Made by a program: the position numbers and the translations under genes
In this document: positions 40,545 through 48,740 of the stretch, one piece after another
Layout: each line of letters starts with the position of its first letter
Position numbering within the stretch: the first letter of the stretch is position 1
Notes under the pieces: generated by a model
Databases searched by the model: none
What the model was told of the DNA's origin: nothing
What the model saw: only the letters and a program-made list of their open reading frames with translations
Origin: Candidatus Poseidoniia archaeon
Lineage (GTDB): Archaea > Thermoplasmatota > Poseidoniia > MGIII > CG-Epi1
Assembly: GCA_030748895.1 (NCBI GenBank)
Contig: JASMLC010000001.1
Coordinates: 100,119-164,118 of the forward strand
DNA length: 64,000 nt
Reading direction: 5' to 3'

Positions 40545-42151
40545 GCCGCAAGCGCTGGGAGAAGGAGACGCTGCAGCTGGCGCTCGACCGGGGCGGCGAG
40601 CGCGCCGGCGCGCAACTTGACGGCGCCGAGCGGCTGCACACGCCGGAGGACGCGGCGTCGCGCGACGCCGAGTGGCCGGGCGAATTCCCGTTCACGCGCG
40701 GGGTGCACCCGACCGGCTACCGCGGGCGGCTCTGGACGATGCGGCAGTATGCTGGCTTCGGGACCGCCGCTGAGAGCAACGCGCGTTACCGCTACCTGCT
40801 CGAGCAGGGCACTTCGGGGCTGTCGGTGGCGTTCGACCTGCCGACGCAGATTGGCTACGACAGCGACCACTCCATGGCGGCGGGCGAGGTGGGCAAGGTG
40901 GGGGTCGCCATCGATTCGCTGCGCGACATGGCGACGCTCTTCGACGGGGTGCCGCTCGAGCGCGTCAGCACCAGCATGACCATCAACGCGCCAGCAGCGG
41001 TGCTGCTGGCGCTCTACGTCGCCGTGGCGAAGCAGCAGGGGGTCGTGCCAGCGAAGCTGCGCGGGACAGTGCAGAACGATATCCTGAAGGAGTATATTGC
41101 GCGCGGCACCTACATCTGGCCGCCGCGCGAATCGTTGCGGCTGACGACCGACCTGATGGCGTGGTGCCATGCCGAGGTGCCGCAGTGGAACACGATTTCC
41201 ATATCGGGCTACCACATCCGCGAGGCCGGTTCCACGGCGGTGCAGGAGCTGGCGTTCACGCTCGCCAACGGCGTCGCCTACGTCGAGGCGGCGCTGGCGC
41301 GCGGGATGGCGGTCGACGACTTCGCGCCGCGGCTGGCGTTCTTTTTCAACTGCCACAACGACCTGCTGACCGAGGTCGCCAAGTTCCGCGCCGCGCGACG
41401 TTTGTGGGCCGGCATCATGCGCGACCGTTTCGGCGCGCGCGACGAGCGGAGCCTGCGGCTACGCTTCCACACGCAGACCGCCGGCTCGAGCCTGAGCGCG
41501 CAGCAGCCGTGGAACAACGTCACGCGCACCGCTATCCTGGCGCTGGCCGCCGTGCTCGGCGGCACGCAGTCGCTGCACACCAACGCGCTCGACGAAGCGC
41601 TCGGCCTGCCGTCGGAGAAGGCGGCGCAACTGGCGCTGCGGACGCAGCAGATTATCGCGCACGAGACCGGCGTCGCCAACCTGGTCGACCCGCTCGCCGG
41701 TTCATGGACCGTCGAGGCGCGCACCGACGAGCTGGCGGCGGAAGCGGAGGCGCTCATCGGCCGCATCGACGGGATGGGCGGGATGCTGCCCGCCATCGAG
41801 CAGGGATGGGTACAGGCACAGATTGCCGAGGCGGCATTCGCCTACCAGCAGCAGGTCGAGAGCGGCGAGCGCACCATCGTCGGCGTCAACGCCCACACCG
41901 AAGGCGACGCCACCGCGGCGGAGCCGCTCACCATCGACGGCTCGGTCGCCGCAGCGCAGGCCGCGGCGCTGGAAGAGCTGCGCGCCAGCCGTGGCGACGT
42001 CGCCGTGCCGCTCGAAACGCTCGGCGCGGCGGCCGATGGCGACGAGAACCTGCTGCCCCACATCCTGACGTGTGTCGAAGCGGAGGCGACGCTGGGAGAG
42101 ATTTGCGACACGCTCCGCACGGCGTGGGGCGAATACCGGCCGGCGGTTTAG
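40541..42151 (+). CDS. Methylmalonyl-CoA mutase large (catalytic) subunit
   Basis: A 536-residue TIM-barrel subunit that interconverts methylmalonyl-CoA and succinyl-CoA. Seen: [125 protein letters not shown], and [19 protein letters not shown]. It ends after the barrel without a B12-binding domain; archaea usually encode that domain as a separate small subunit, not seen here. The GTG overlaps the acyltransferase stop. Works after propionyl-CoA carboxylase. Confidence 0.95.
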   Translation: MSRKRWEKETLQLALDRGGERAGAQLDGAERLHTPEDAASRDAEWPGEFPFTRGVHPTGYRGRLWTMRQYAGFGTAAESNARYRYLLEQGTSGLSVAFDLPTQIGYDSDHSMAAGEVGKVGVAIDSLRDMATLFDGVPLERVSTSMTINAPAAVLLALYVAVAKQQGVVPAKLRGTVQNDILKEYIARGTYIWPPRESLRLTTDLMAWCHAEVPQWNTISISGYHIREAGSTAVQELAFTLANGVAYVEAALARGMAVDDFAPRLAFFFNCHNDLLTEVAKFRAARRLWAGIMRDRFGARDERSLRLRFHTQTAGSSLSAQQPWNNVTRTAILALAAVLGGTQSLHTNALDEALGLPSEKAAQLALRTQQIIAHETGVANLVDPLAGSWTVEARTDELAAEAEALIGRIDGMGGMLPAIEQGWVQAQIAEAAFAYQQQVESGERTIVGVNAHTEGDATAAEPLTIDGSVAAAQAAALEELRASRGDVAVPLETLGAAADGDENLLPHILTCVEAEATLGEICDTLRTAWGEYRPAV

Positions 42152-42178
42152 AATGGGATAAATTATTCGCTCCGGGTT

Positions 42179-42850
42179 GTGAAAAAGAAGAACGGCAAGT
42201 TCGTCGAGTTGAGTAGAGAAAAGAGAACCTATCCGGATGCAATTGGATGGCGCAATTATTTCTATGAAGGAGTATTCGGAAAAGAAGGACGGAAAAAAAT
42301 TACGGCATTAATTGGTCGCGACTTTAATTATGATTTTTATGATGAAGCGGTATATGACGAAGATGTAGAAGTCAATACAGGAGATGCTGTATTTTATGTA
42401 TATGACGAATCATATAATCCCCGGGATATTCGTAATGCCATATTCTCTACATTGAAAATCCTGAAGGCACATCAAGAGGAATTTCCAATCAACTATTGGT
42501 TCAGATGGCCTGGACCACTCCATGAATGGGGAGAAGCAAGATTGGACAGTGGTTCAATATTCCTGGACGGCTCCCTTGCGCATCTTTACGGCGATTGGGA
42601 TGAATGTTGCATTTACAAAGACGGAGTGCAAGAGGATATCCGTAACGTTGCGCGCATCAAAGGTAAGAAAGCCATACGGACTTATTTGAAAGAAGAAAAA
42701 AAGTCAATCTATATTCCCGACGAAGACGTAGTTGTCGAGATAGACCCCTGCACATCTTATCAGATGTTCAGGGAGCCCCTTGAAGGTATGATTAAAACGT
42801 GTGATTTCGCGATTGAAAATGGTTATTATGTCGTTGGAACTACAGGATAA
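42179..42850 (+). CDS. AT-rich orphan protein, probably horizontally acquired
   Basis: A 223-residue soluble protein with codon use unlike its neighbours (many AAA, AAT, ATA, TAT; about 40% GC against about 65% around). Composition is rich in Asp, Glu, Lys and Tyr, with YDFYDEAVYDEDVEVNTGDAVFYVYDE and FRWPGPLHEWGEARLDSGSIFLDGS. It ends EPLEGMIKTCDFAIENGYYVVGTTG. No family recognised. Start is a GTG after GGATAAATTATT, a TATA candidate about 15-24 bp upstream. It sits between methylmalonyl-CoA mutase and a toxin-antitoxin pair in the accessory patch. Confidence 0.7.
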   Translation: MKKKNGKFVELSREKRTYPDAIGWRNYFYEGVFGKEGRKKITALIGRDFNYDFYDEAVYDEDVEVNTGDAVFYVYDESYNPRDIRNAIFSTLKILKAHQEEFPINYWFRWPGPLHEWGEARLDSGSIFLDGSLAHLYGDWDECCIYKDGVQEDIRNVARIKGKKAIRTYLKEEKKSIYIPDEDVVVEIDPCTSYQMFREPLEGMIKTCDFAIENGYYVVGTTG

Positions 42851-42865
42851 TTCGAGAAGAAAATA

Positions 42866-43117
42866 CTACCCGTAAACCTGCTTCCGGTGCCCCACCAGCA
42901 GCACCAGAATGAGCAGCTCGCGCTCGCGGATATCGGCGATGATGCGGTAGTCGCCGGTGCGGAAGCGGTAGTAGGGCGACCCGACCAGCCGCCGTGCGTA
43001 GTGGCGCGGGCGGACGCGGACGCGCTCGAGCGTACGGACGATGCGCTGCTGCACTTCGCGGTCGAGCCGCGCCAGCTGCTTGCGCGCCTTCGCAGCGAAC
43101 TTGATGGCGAAGGTCAC
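42866..43117 (-). CDS. RelE/ParE-family toxin
   Basis: An 83-residue protein, MTFAIKFAAKARKQLARLDREVQQRIVRTLERV then PYYRFRTGDYRIIADIRERELLILVLLVGHRKQVYG. This is the RelE fold with its YRIIADI and GHRKQVY ends. RelE toxins cleave mRNA at the ribosome; the RxR..Y..R surface can be seen. Starts at GTG. Antitoxin gene lies 127 bp upstream on the same strand, an unusually large spacing. Confidence 0.9.
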   Translation of the reverse strand: MTFAIKFAAKARKQLARLDREVQQRIVRTLERVRVRPRHYARRLVGSPYYRFRTGDYRIIADIRERELLILVLLVGHRKQVYG

Positions 43118-43188
43118 GGGCGCCGCCCGGCCTGCCGCTCGCGGGGCGAATGGGGCGCCTGCGGCTGCCCATCGGCGCGCTGCGGGGG

Positions 43189-43216
43189 CGCGGCCGCTGG
43201 AGCCGCAGCGGCCGCG
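43189..43216 (-). other. Hairpin between antitoxin and toxin genes
   Basis: A perfect 11-bp inverted repeat (CGCGGCCGCTG and CAGCGGCCGCG) with a six-base loop, in the 127-bp spacer 43118-43244. It would form a strong stem in the minus-strand mRNA and could be a processing site or attenuator between antitoxin and toxin. No other feature is visible in the spacer. Confidence 0.5.
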
Positions 43217-43244
43217 CCAGCCGTTGCTCCGGATGCTGTGCCGG

Positions 43245-43463
43245 TCACAGCTCCAGCTCGCGCTTCACGGCGTCCAGGTCGTGCAGCCGGCCCGCCGCAA
43301 CGTCGGCTTCAGCTTCCGCCAGCGCGGCCTGTGCCTGCGCCGAGAGCTCACGGCCGTCCTCGATGAGGTTCCAGATGACCTCTTCGTAGGTCTCTCGGTC
43401 ATAGAGCTTTAGCTGCCCCAGTTCATCTTTCAGCCGTTCGCTGGCCTGGATGGTGCTCGCCAT
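43245..43463 (-). CDS. Antitoxin of the RelE-type pair
   Basis: A 72-residue protein, MASTIQASERLKDELGQLKLYDRETYEEVIWNLIEDGRELSAQAQAAL, resembling the ribbon/helix antitoxins paired with archaeal RelE and VapC toxins: a short N-terminal strand for DNA binding and a long amphipathic helix for toxin binding. Preceded by a TATA box and a palindromic operator. The transcript would be nearly leaderless. Confidence 0.75.
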   Translation of the reverse strand: MASTIQASERLKDELGQLKLYDRETYEEVIWNLIEDGRELSAQAQAALAEAEADVAAGRLHDLDAVKRELEL

Positions 43464-43468
43464 ACCGC

Positions 43469-43486
43469 ACTATAGTTCGCTATAGT
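43469..43486 (-). promoter_or_regulatory. Palindromic operator and TATA box of the toxin-antitoxin operon
   Basis: ACTATAG-TTCG-CTATAGT, a perfect 7-bp inverted repeat directly upstream of the antitoxin ATG. A minus-strand TTATACT TATA-like element (43484-43490) overlaps its edge. The placement fits autorepression by the antitoxin. Confidence 0.6.
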
Positions 43487-43592
43487 ATAACTAGCTTGCG
43501 CCGGTCGCCAGCTTTATCTGCCCCGCTTCATCGACGCGGCAGCGGCAGGCTCACCGACGGCCGCTCTCGTGGCTCCGGCTGCCCGCGTCCAT

Positions 43593-43656
43593 GGCGGGGT
43601 TAGCAGCCGGTGGTCGAGCAGAGCGAGACCACTCAAGCTGCGCCCGCCGCTCCAGT
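43593..43656 (+). repeat. tRNA-His-headed 64-bp repeat unit 1
   Basis: Begins with GGCGGGGTTAG, the exact 5' end of tRNA-His, followed by cagccggtggtcgagc, a GTGGTC...GACCAC inner hairpin, and ends in GCGCCCGCC, which can close a stem with the opening GGCGGG. The intact tRNA-His starts exactly 64 bp after this unit starts. Related units begin at 43759 and 43823. Confidence 0.7.
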
Positions 43657-43735
43657 GGCGGGGTTAGGCTAGTTGTGGTAAAACTGGGGGACTGTGGATC
43701 CCTCGTCCCGGGTTCAACTCCCGGGCCCCGCCCCA
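43657..43735 (+). tRNA. tRNA-His (anticodon GTG)
   Basis: The acceptor GCGGGGT pairs with GCCCCGC (one G-U). The extra G at -1 that is specific to tRNA-His is encoded at 43657, opposite C73, and CCA is encoded. The anticodon loop CTGTGGA gives GTG. The T arm is CCGGG-TTCAACT-CCCGG. A truncated second copy lies at 43894-43946. Confidence 0.93.
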
Positions 43736-43758
43736 CGTCTTTCTGATGCTGCGTCTAC

Positions 43759-43887
43759 GGCGGGGTTAGCGACTGGTAGCCGAGCAGCGCAAGGCCATCC
43801 AAGTTGCGCCCGCCCTGAATGCGGCGGGGTTAGCAGCCGGTGGTCGAGCGCAGCGAGACCACGCAGGCTGCGCTCCGGAGCGTAGCG
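43759..43887 (+). repeat. tRNA-His-headed repeat units 2 and 3
   Basis: Two units beginning GGCGGGGTTAG at 43759 and 43823, again 64 bp apart, matching the 64-bp step between unit 1 and the tRNA-His gene; the two pairs are 166 bp apart. Unit 2 ends GCGCCCGCC as in unit 1. Unit 3 instead continues into caggctgcgctccggagcgtagcg, which recurs at 43988-44013. The layout implies tandem duplication of a tRNA-plus-unit segment with later drift. Confidence 0.7.
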
Positions 43888-43893
43888 ACAAGA

Positions 43894-43946
43894 CTAGTTG
43901 TGGTAAAACTGGGGGACTGTGGATCCCTCGTCCCGGGTTCAACTCC
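43894..43946 (+). pseudogene. Truncated tRNA-His copy
   Basis: These 53 bp are identical to 43669-43721 of the intact tRNA-His (D arm, anticodon arm, variable region and T loop). The acceptor strand is missing on both sides: the 5' end is replaced by gcgacaaga and the 3' T-stem and acceptor by agcagccgga. It cannot fold as a tRNA. Confidence 0.85.
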
Positions 43947-43987
43947 AGCAGCCGGACGGGCGACCGGCGCAGCCGCAGCGCCCGGCC

Positions 43988-44013
43988 CAGGCTGCGCTCC
44001 GGAGCGTAGCGAC
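43988..44013 (+). repeat. Second copy of a 26-bp GC-rich palindromic repeat
   Basis: The 26 bp starting caggctgcgctccggagc are identical to 43864-43889 and contain GCTCCGGAGC, a perfect palindrome. This closes the repeat-rich interval 43464-44028, which holds no gene beyond tRNA-His. Confidence 0.75.
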
Positions 44014-44028
44014 GCGGGGGCCGCCCCA

Positions 44029-45723
44029 TCACTGCTTGAACAGCCCCACGACTTCGTCGCTCGCTGTCGTGGTTTCGGGCGTCTTGTCGTCGCGCTGGCG
44101 CTTGTAGCGCGGGAAGCGCACGGCGTAGCCGCCTCCGCAGGTGTGGATGGGCGACCGCGAAATCTCGGCGCCGAGCAGCTCGAGCACCAGTTCGGGCTCG
44201 AACCAGACGTCGGGCTCCAGATTCCACTCCAGCCCGGCGGGCGGCCCGGCGCGCTGGAGCGGGGCGAGCCGCTCTTTGAGCGCGGCCAGGTCCTCGTCGC
44301 TGAAGCCGGAGCCGAGCTTGCAGACCGTCTCGAAGCCGGTCGGCGTGCGCGTCGCCATCAGCAGCGCGCCCCAGAAGCCGCCGCGCCGGCCGCGGCCGTG
44401 GAAGCCGCCGACGACCACCGCGTCGATGGTGTCGGCCAGGTCGCTGCGGTAATCCGGCTTGTACTTTATCCACTGCCAGCCGCGCGCGCCGGCGCGGTAG
44501 CTACCGTCGAGCGCCTTGGCCATCAGCCCCTCGCAGCCGCCGTCGAGCGCGTCCAGCAGGAACTGCTCCGCCTCGGCCTCGTCGGCAGTGCGCAGCAGCG
44601 TCGTGCAGGCGACGCGGTCGGACGGCGCGAACAGCCCTTCGAGTTGTTCACGCCGCTCCGTAAAGGGCGTGTCGAGCGTCTCCTGCCCGTCGGCGTAGAG
44701 CACATCGAAAAGGCGCACGCCGGCCGGGATTTCCTCCAGCTTCTCCGCCAGCCCATGCTTGCGGCCGCGCCGGCGCGCGATGACCTGAAACGGCAGCAGG
44801 CCCCCCCCTTCGTCGATGGCGAGCGTTTCGCCCTCGACGATGACGCCGGCCGGCAGCGCCTGCTCCAGCGCTTCGGCCACGTCGGGGAACTGTGGCGTCA
44901 AATCTTCCAGACTGCGCGAGAAGAGCCGCGTGCCGCCGGGAAGCAGGTGCGCCTGCACGCGCAGGCCGTCATACTTCCACTCGAAACAGGACTCGCCCGC
45001 GTGCTTCTCCAGAACGGCCTCGGCCGACGAGAGCCGCTCGCCCAGCATCGGCCGCAGCGGGATTCCCGGCTCGACCCGTACCGCGTCCAGCGAGCCGAAA
45101 TCAGCCGCGGCGCGTTGCGCCAGCCAGCCGATATCGGGGTGGCGATTGTAGGCCGCCTCGACCATCCCGCGTTCCTCGCGGCTGCCGAACGCCTCCGCCA
45201 GGCCATCGACCAGCAGCATCTGGCTGAAGCCGAGTCGCAGCTTGCCGACCGCGGTGCGGCAGATGTAGCGCGCGTCCTGCGGGGTGCCGTCGTGCAACAA
45301 TTCGGCCAGCGCACGGAACTTGCGTTCCTGCGAACCGGTGCCGGTCTCGTGCGAGAGCGCGTGCAGCCGCTCCCATACGCGGCCCACGGTCAGCGGCGCC
45401 TCGAAGAGCGACTGCTGCGACTTGGCCGCCAGTGCCTCCTCTGCGACAAGGCCGATGTCGCCCGCCGCGGCGTAGCTCTCCTGCAACTCTTCGAGCGGGA
45501 TGCCACTGGCGAGCGCCAGCGTGCGGAGAACGCTCTTGTCGGAGAGCCCCACTTCGCGCGAATCGTAGGCGGGGCCGAGCTGGCCGAGGCAGAGATGCGC
45601 CACTGCCGCCAGTTCCTCCGGTGGCGTGTCGCTGAAGAGGTCGGCCAGCAGCGTCGCCAGCTCGAGCCGGCTGCGCGTCTGCTCCATATCGGCGTAGGCT
45701 GCGGTCAACCGTCCGTACTCCAC
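44029..45723 (-). CDS. lig: ATP-dependent DNA ligase
   Basis: A 564-residue replicative ligase of archaeal type. The adenylated Lys is in FEWKYDGLRVQAH; further nucleotidyltransferase motifs are SRSLEDLTPQFPDV, VIVEGETLAID, FDVLYADG and GLMAKALDGSYRAGARGWQWIKYKPDY. An N-terminal helical DNA-binding domain (1-210) and C-terminal OB domain with VWFEPELVLELLGAEISRSP are complete. GTG start. It seals nicks during Okazaki-fragment maturation and repair. It reads towards the tRNA-His repeat cluster. Confidence 0.96.
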   Translation of the reverse strand: MEYGRLTAAYADMEQTRSRLELATLLADLFSDTPPEELAAVAHLCLGQLGPAYDSREVGLSDKSVLRTLALASGIPLEELQESYAAAGDIGLVAEEALAAKSQQSLFEAPLTVGRVWERLHALSHETGTGSQERKFRALAELLHDGTPQDARYICRTAVGKLRLGFSQMLLVDGLAEAFGSREERGMVEAAYNRHPDIGWLAQRAAADFGSLDAVRVEPGIPLRPMLGERLSSAEAVLEKHAGESCFEWKYDGLRVQAHLLPGGTRLFSRSLEDLTPQFPDVAEALEQALPAGVIVEGETLAIDEGGGLLPFQVIARRRGRKHGLAEKLEEIPAGVRLFDVLYADGQETLDTPFTERREQLEGLFAPSDRVACTTLLRTADEAEAEQFLLDALDGGCEGLMAKALDGSYRAGARGWQWIKYKPDYRSDLADTIDAVVVGGFHGRGRRGGFWGALLMATRTPTGFETVCKLGSGFSDEDLAALKERLAPLQRAGPPAGLEWNLEPDVWFEPELVLELLGAEISRSPIHTCGGGYAVRFPRYKRQRDDKTPETTTASDEVVGLFKQ

Positions 45724-45953
45724 GCCGGGGGAACACCAGATGGTATTAAGAATATGCTGCTGCCGGGTGGATGTTTGTTTAAATATTTATCGTTATAAAA
45801 TTTGATACGTTTTGTTCAATTCCGTCTGGAGCTTCATCTTGCACTTTCAGAACTGTTTTTTGAGGTGGCGTCAGGTTTGTTTAGAGTGCAGAGGCGAATT
45901 CAACAGATACATATTAACCACAGTACCAATGGCCTCGGTCCGCTCCCGGAGCC
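45724..45953 (+). promoter_or_regulatory. AT-rich intergenic region with promoter of the repeat surface protein
   Basis: This 230-bp gap is far more AT-rich than its surroundings, with runs such as TTTAAATATTTATCG and TATAAAATTTGATACG. A TATA candidate ATACATATTAACC lies at 45907-45919, about 35-47 bp before the GTG at 45954. On the minus strand TATTCTTAATACC near 45744-45756 could serve the ligase gene. No ORF is evident. Confidence 0.5.
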
Positions 45954-48740
45954 GTGATAGAAGTGGACAAGTCAGGCAAAGTCGGCAGCAATCGCAGCCA
46001 CGGGTTGCGTTTGGCTGATACTGGCTTCACTAATGGCAACGGCCTGACCAATGGCAACGGCCTGACCAATGGCAATGGGTTGACAAATGGCAATGGGTTG
46101 ACAAATGGCAACGGCCTGACTAACGGCAACGGCCTGACGAACGGCAATGGCCTGACCAATGGCAATGGCCTGACCAATGGCAACGGCTTGACGAATGGTG
46201 CCGGAATCGGCGGCTTCGTGCGGGTCCCGCTCGCCCCTGTCGCTTCGCGAAACGCGCTGGCGGCGACCGCCGCCGCGGTGGTCCTGCTGCTGGCCGGCGT
46301 TTCGTTTCTGGTGCTCTGGGAAGCCGACGATGCCAGTCGCGTTACCGTCGACGGCAGTCTCGCCGACTGGGAGGGCGTCGCGCGCAACGCCGATGCGCAG
46401 GGCGACGCCGGCAATGCCAATATCGACCTCGTAGCGACAGCGGCGCAAGCGGACGCAGTCTACCTCTCGCTGCTGACGACTACTGCCGAGCCAATCTTTA
46501 CCACTCAGGGTGGGCACACATTGCGCATACTCATCGACTCTGATACCGACGCGGCGACCGGCTACGCGCTTCCCGGACTGGGCGCCGACCACCTCATCGA
46601 GATTTATGGTCGTTCACAGGCGGTGCTGACTGCGACGCTCTACACATTCGACGACAATCGCGACAGCCATGACTGGAATGGCTTTGCTGCGCTCACCACC
46701 CTCAACGCCCGCACTGCCGGTGCCTCGCTCGAGACGCAGGTGCCGCTCTTTGACCTCGGGATGGATGATGGCGACGACGTACGGCTCCTGTGGCAGACTG
46801 CCGACGACTTCGGGAATAGCGATTTTTCGGATTTGGTAATTGGCCTCGTATCGGAACCGAAGTCCGTCACCGCAGCGGTTGCCGCAGCGCAGGCAACCGG
46901 CAACGCCTATTATGAAGGGGAAGAAATTACGATCGACGGTGAATTCGAAGACTGGTCGCACGTGGAAAAATATGCTGACCGGGACAGCCCTGGAGACGCT
47001 GAAAATCCTGACATTGACATCCGGGAATACGCTGGCGTTACCTATGGGGCTGATTCATTCTTTTACCTGAACGTCGAGGGAAATATCCTGACCGGGACTG
47101 CCGTTCCTGCAAACAGGGCGCGCAATGCGCCTGATACTGGAACCCGGGACGAGAAGCTGGCGCCAGTCCCGGTTTCAACCACGAGTAACCAGGAATCAAG
47201 TCCCCTCCCAGTCCTGACTGGGGAAGACAGCCTATACGTTTTCCTTGATACCAATGGCGAAATTCCATTCGGATACAGGGTCAACGAGTTTTTCTACGCC
47301 AGCCAGATGATTGAAATAACGGGAAAACAGGGGATTATCCTGGCTTCCAACCTCTATAATTACAGCTCATATGGCGACTCCGAATCGTGGGAATGGCAGT
47401 TTCAGGAGCGCATCAATTCGGCAACGGGCCAGAACGAAATTGAAATCCTGGTCAGGGAGCTACCATTGCAGTATGCAGTCCATTTCCACCTAGTTTCCTG
47501 GGAGACGGAATACGATAATTCCACGATTTTCCTGATTGACCGAAGCGCGGGGATGTCCCGCGGTACGCTGGATACCGAGGTCCAGTTCCACAGCAGTGAT
47601 ATCGCAGAGACCCTCGGCAGTACGGTCCAGTCCACGTTTGATTCTTCGAACAACCGCATCGTCCTGATATACGACCAGGCTAGTGACGACGACGGATACG
47701 CCGTCGTCGGGGAAGTAAAGAGCGACGGTTCCATCTCCTTTGGAACTCCGGTAGAGTGGAGTGCCAACCAGAATGTAGCATATTACGACGTAACGTTCGA
47801 TTCGAACGTAGATAAGGTGGTCATCATCTACAGGGACGCCAGCGGCCACGGAAACGGCATCGTCGGAACCGTAGATTCCAGCGATAATTCCATCTCATTC
47901 GGCTCTGAATACCAGTTCCAGACCGGGTCTACGCTGTTCCCCTCCGCGACATTTGATTCAGGCAATAACAAGGTCGTATTCTGCTACGCCGAAGGGACTT
48001 CGGGCGGTCTCTCCTGTATCATAGCAACGGTCTCTGGAACAGAAATCAGTTACGGTACGGAAGCGAGCATAACCACAGATGATACCGACTGGACTGATGT
48101 TGTGTATGTCGGCAGCAGCAAGTTCGTCACTGTCTGGGAAGATGCGACAAATTCGGTGGGTGAGGCGATTGTCGGCAGCATTTCGGGGACCGCCATTACC
48201 TACGGCTCGGCAGCCGAATTCGAGTCGGCGGCTGTGCAGTTCGTCAAGATTGACTACAGCTCATCCGACGACAAGGTGGTTGTTGCATACCAGGACGATG
48301 CCGACGGTGATGACGGAACCGCAGTCGTGGGTACGGTTTCCGGAACTTCCATCTCGTTCGGGACGCCGGTGGATTTCAGTACGGTCGCCGTGGATTACCC
48401 TGACGTCTGCATTGCGAATGGTGTTGTTGTAATCGCATACGAAAAAAAATCCGCCAATACCGGCTGGGTTGTTGAAGGCGTGATTGACGGCACATCGCTG
48501 GACTTCAGCCAGGGTTCCTCCAGCGCCCAGCAATTCAGTTCGAACAACATCCAGCGCATAACGGTTGTCCATGATCCCAATGTCGACAAATTCGCAATCG
48601 CCTACAGGGATACGACCGATTCCGAAGGCAATGCCCTTTCGTTCACGTCCGCCATCCCCGAGTTCCCGACCCTGCTGCTGCCGATAGCCTCGGTGCTGGC
48701 GATAACCTCTTTCCATTGGCGGCGCTCCCGCAATCCATGA
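45954..48740 (+). CDS. Large surface protein: GLTNGN repeats, membrane helix, CBM9/DOMON-like domains, seven-blade propeller
   Basis: A 928-residue protein. Residues 24-83 are ten hexapeptides Gly-Leu-Thr-Asn-Gly-Asn, then a membrane helix at about 99-121 (ALAATAAAVVLLLAGVSFLVLW). Two domains begin VTVDGSLADWEGVARNADA and ITIDGEFEDWSHVEKYADR, as in CBM9/DOMON-like modules. Then come seven repeats of about 50 residues with cores such as NKVVIxYRD...GTVSGTSISFGTPV, best read as a beta-propeller. The end IPEFPTLLLPIASVLAITSFHWRRSR resembles a PEF-type archaeosortase tail. Lower GC than flanking genes. GTG start; the RidA ATG overlaps its stop. Likely an adhesin or glycan binder (inference). Confidence 0.82.
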   Translation: MIEVDKSGKVGSNRSHGLRLADTGFTNGNGLTNGNGLTNGNGLTNGNGLTNGNGLTNGNGLTNGNGLTNGNGLTNGNGLTNGAGIGGFVRVPLAPVASRNALAATAAAVVLLLAGVSFLVLWEADDASRVTVDGSLADWEGVARNADAQGDAGNANIDLVATAAQADAVYLSLLTTTAEPIFTTQGGHTLRILIDSDTDAATGYALPGLGADHLIEIYGRSQAVLTATLYTFDDNRDSHDWNGFAALTTLNARTAGASLETQVPLFDLGMDDGDDVRLLWQTADDFGNSDFSDLVIGLVSEPKSVTAAVAAAQATGNAYYEGEEITIDGEFEDWSHVEKYADRDSPGDAENPDIDIREYAGVTYGADSFFYLNVEGNILTGTAVPANRARNAPDTGTRDEKLAPVPVSTTSNQESSPLPVLTGEDSLYVFLDTNGEIPFGYRVNEFFYASQMIEITGKQGIILASNLYNYSSYGDSESWEWQFQERINSATGQNEIEILVRELPLQYAVHFHLVSWETEYDNSTIFLIDRSAGMSRGTLDTEVQFHSSDIAETLGSTVQSTFDSSNNRIVLIYDQASDDDGYAVVGEVKSDGSISFGTPVEWSANQNVAYYDVTFDSNVDKVVIIYRDASGHGNGIVGTVDSSDNSISFGSEYQFQTGSTLFPSATFDSGNNKVVFCYAEGTSGGLSCIIATVSGTEISYGTEASITTDDTDWTDVVYVGSSKFVTVWEDATNSVGEAIVGSISGTAITYGSAAEFESAAVQFVKIDYSSSDDKVVVAYQDDADGDDGTAVVGTVSGTSISFGTPVDFSTVAVDYPDVCIANGVVVIAYEKKSANTGWVVEGVIDGTSLDFSQGSSSAQQFSSNNIQRITVVHDPNVDKFAIAYRDTTDSEGNALSFTSAIPEFPTLLLPIASVLAITSFHWRRSRNP
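46023..46202 (+). repeat. Ten tandem 18-bp coding repeats
   Basis: Ten copies of ggc ctg acc aat ggc aac with many synonymous changes (ggg ttg aca aat), encoding Gly-Leu-Thr-Asn-Gly-Asn. Third-position variation shows selection for the peptide and not recent expansion. The first unit has Phe for Leu and the last ends in Ala. Confidence 0.9.

Noticed and set aside
42840..43172. Overlapping 110-residue frame across the toxin gene
   Set aside because: Arg/Pro/Ala-rich composition typical of high-GC shadow frames. The RelE frame explains the DNA.
43593..43887. Additional tRNA genes at the GGCGGGGTTAG repeats
   Set aside because: Only the copy at 43657 has the D, anticodon and T arms with a matching 3' acceptor strand.
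46023..46202. CRISPR-like tandem repeats
   Set aside because: Units are contiguous 18-mers with no spacers and read in frame as Gly-Leu-Thr-Asn-Gly-Asn. Synonymous variation shows coding selection.
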